Source: Alphaproteobacteria bacterium (GTDB lineage: Bacteria; Pseudomonadota; Alphaproteobacteria; Rhizobiales; Xanthobacteraceae). Taken from it: 6,746 nt of DNA. A model generated the notes under the pieces. The model saw nothing but the letters and a program-made list of their open reading frames with translations, did not search any database and was not told the origin of the DNA. Every line of letters begins with the position of its first letter. Position 1 is the first letter of the stretch. The stretch covers positions 528 through 7,273 of the forward strand of contig VAZL01000028.1 of assembly GCA_005883445.1 (NCBI GenBank). Direction: 5' to 3'. Made by a program: the position numbers and the translations under genes. Positions 6,285-6,746 of the stretch are shown here, piece by piece.

Positions 6285-6746
6285 ATGAGGCATGTGCGCG
6301 CCCAAAACGGTCGTCCGGCGTCCGGCGAGCGCATCGCCAAGGCAATCGCACGAGCGGGGCTGTGTTCGCGCCGGGAAGCCGAAGCGTGGATCGCCGCCGG
6401 GCGGGTCGCGGTCAACGGCAAGGTCATCGCCTCGCCCGCGCGCAATGTGACGGCCGACGACCGCATCGAGGTCGACGGGAAGGTGCTGCCCGTGCGCGCG
6501 CGCACGCGGCTCTTCCTCTACCACAAGCCGCGCGGCCTGTTGACGACGCACGCCGATCCCGGCGGCCGTCCGACGATCTTCACCGCCTTGCCCGCGGGGC
6601 TGCCGCGCCTCATCAGCGTCGGCCGCCTCGACCTCAACACCGAGGGCTTGTTGCTGCTGACCAACGACGGCTCGCTTGCGCGCACGCTCGAGCTGCCGGC
6701 GACCGGTTGGCTGCGCCGTTATCGCGTGCGTGCCCATGGTCGCGTC
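6285..6746 (+). CDS. rluB: rluB-like 23S rRNA pseudouridine synthase (RsuA/RluB family), 5' part
   Basis: The frame is open from ATG 6285 to the window edge, 154 codons without a stop, so the gene is truncated by the window. An S4 RNA-binding domain (ERIAKAIARAGLCSRREAEAWIAAGRVAVNG, residues 15-45) is followed by the start of the catalytic domain (LFLYHKPRGLLTT, 76-88) and the family active-site motif GRLDLNTEGLLLLTNDG, where D116 is the catalytic aspartate. The family isomerises a uridine in ribosomal RNA to pseudouridine. RluB targets U2605 of 23S rRNA in E. coli. RluB is preferred over RsuA by the general look of alphaproteobacterial proteins of this type, but RluE/RluF cannot be excluded without the C-terminus. 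ATG 6285 is the first start after an in-frame TGA (6267-6269). A GTG at 6294 is possible. It is divergent from tadA, another RNA-modification gene. Confidence 0.88.
   Translation, partial: MRHVRAQNGRPASGERIAKAIARAGLCSRREAEAWIAAGRVAVNGKVIASPARNVTADDRIEVDGKVLPVRARTRLFLYHKPRGLLTTHADPGGRPTIFTALPAGLPRLISVGRLDLNTEGLLLLTNDGSLARTLELPATGWLRRYRVRAHGRV

Overview
The window is a high-GC, gene-dense stretch from an alphaproteobacterium. The protein families, the codon use and the palindromic intergenic repeats suggest the Bradyrhizobium/Rhodopseudomonas side of Hyphomicrobiales. This placement is inferred from recognition, not from a database search.

Bases 1-3590 hold the end of a branched-chain-amino-acid-type (HAAT family) ABC importer operon on the + strand. 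It contains the C-terminal tail of a periplasmic binding protein, permease livH, permease livM, and ATPases livG and livF. The last three genes overlap by 4 and 8 bases, as expected for a translationally coupled operon. Two things are out of order. livH appears to have lost about 43 bp (estimated from family alignment) around base 667, which removes the cytoplasmic coupling-helix loop and shifts the frame. The livH-livM junction is filled by two back-to-back palindromic elements of about 77 bp that look like diverged members of one repeat family. They contribute the livH stop codon at one end and occupy the livM ribosome-binding region at the other. If the sequence is correct, this importer is probably broken or crippled although livM, livG and livF are still intact.

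Bases 3591-5584 hold a perfect 12-bp hairpin repeat, then two genes joined by an ATGA overlap: an APH-fold kinase of the ACAD10/11-like type and a patatin-like serine lipase. The pair suggests acyl-CoA or lipid metabolism, but the substrates are unknown. A compound palindrome fills the gap to the next gene.

Bases 5724-6746 hold a divergent RNA-modification pair: tadA on the - strand (tRNA adenosine-34 deaminase) and a pseudouridine synthase of the RluB/RsuA family on the + strand, running off the window. Their shared upstream region contains another imperfect palindrome. No gap exceeds 300 bases. I found no RNA genes, CRISPR arrays, transposase genes or convincing sigma-70 promoters. The most noteworthy content is the livH lesion and the paired palindromes next to it, rather than a new multi-gene system.
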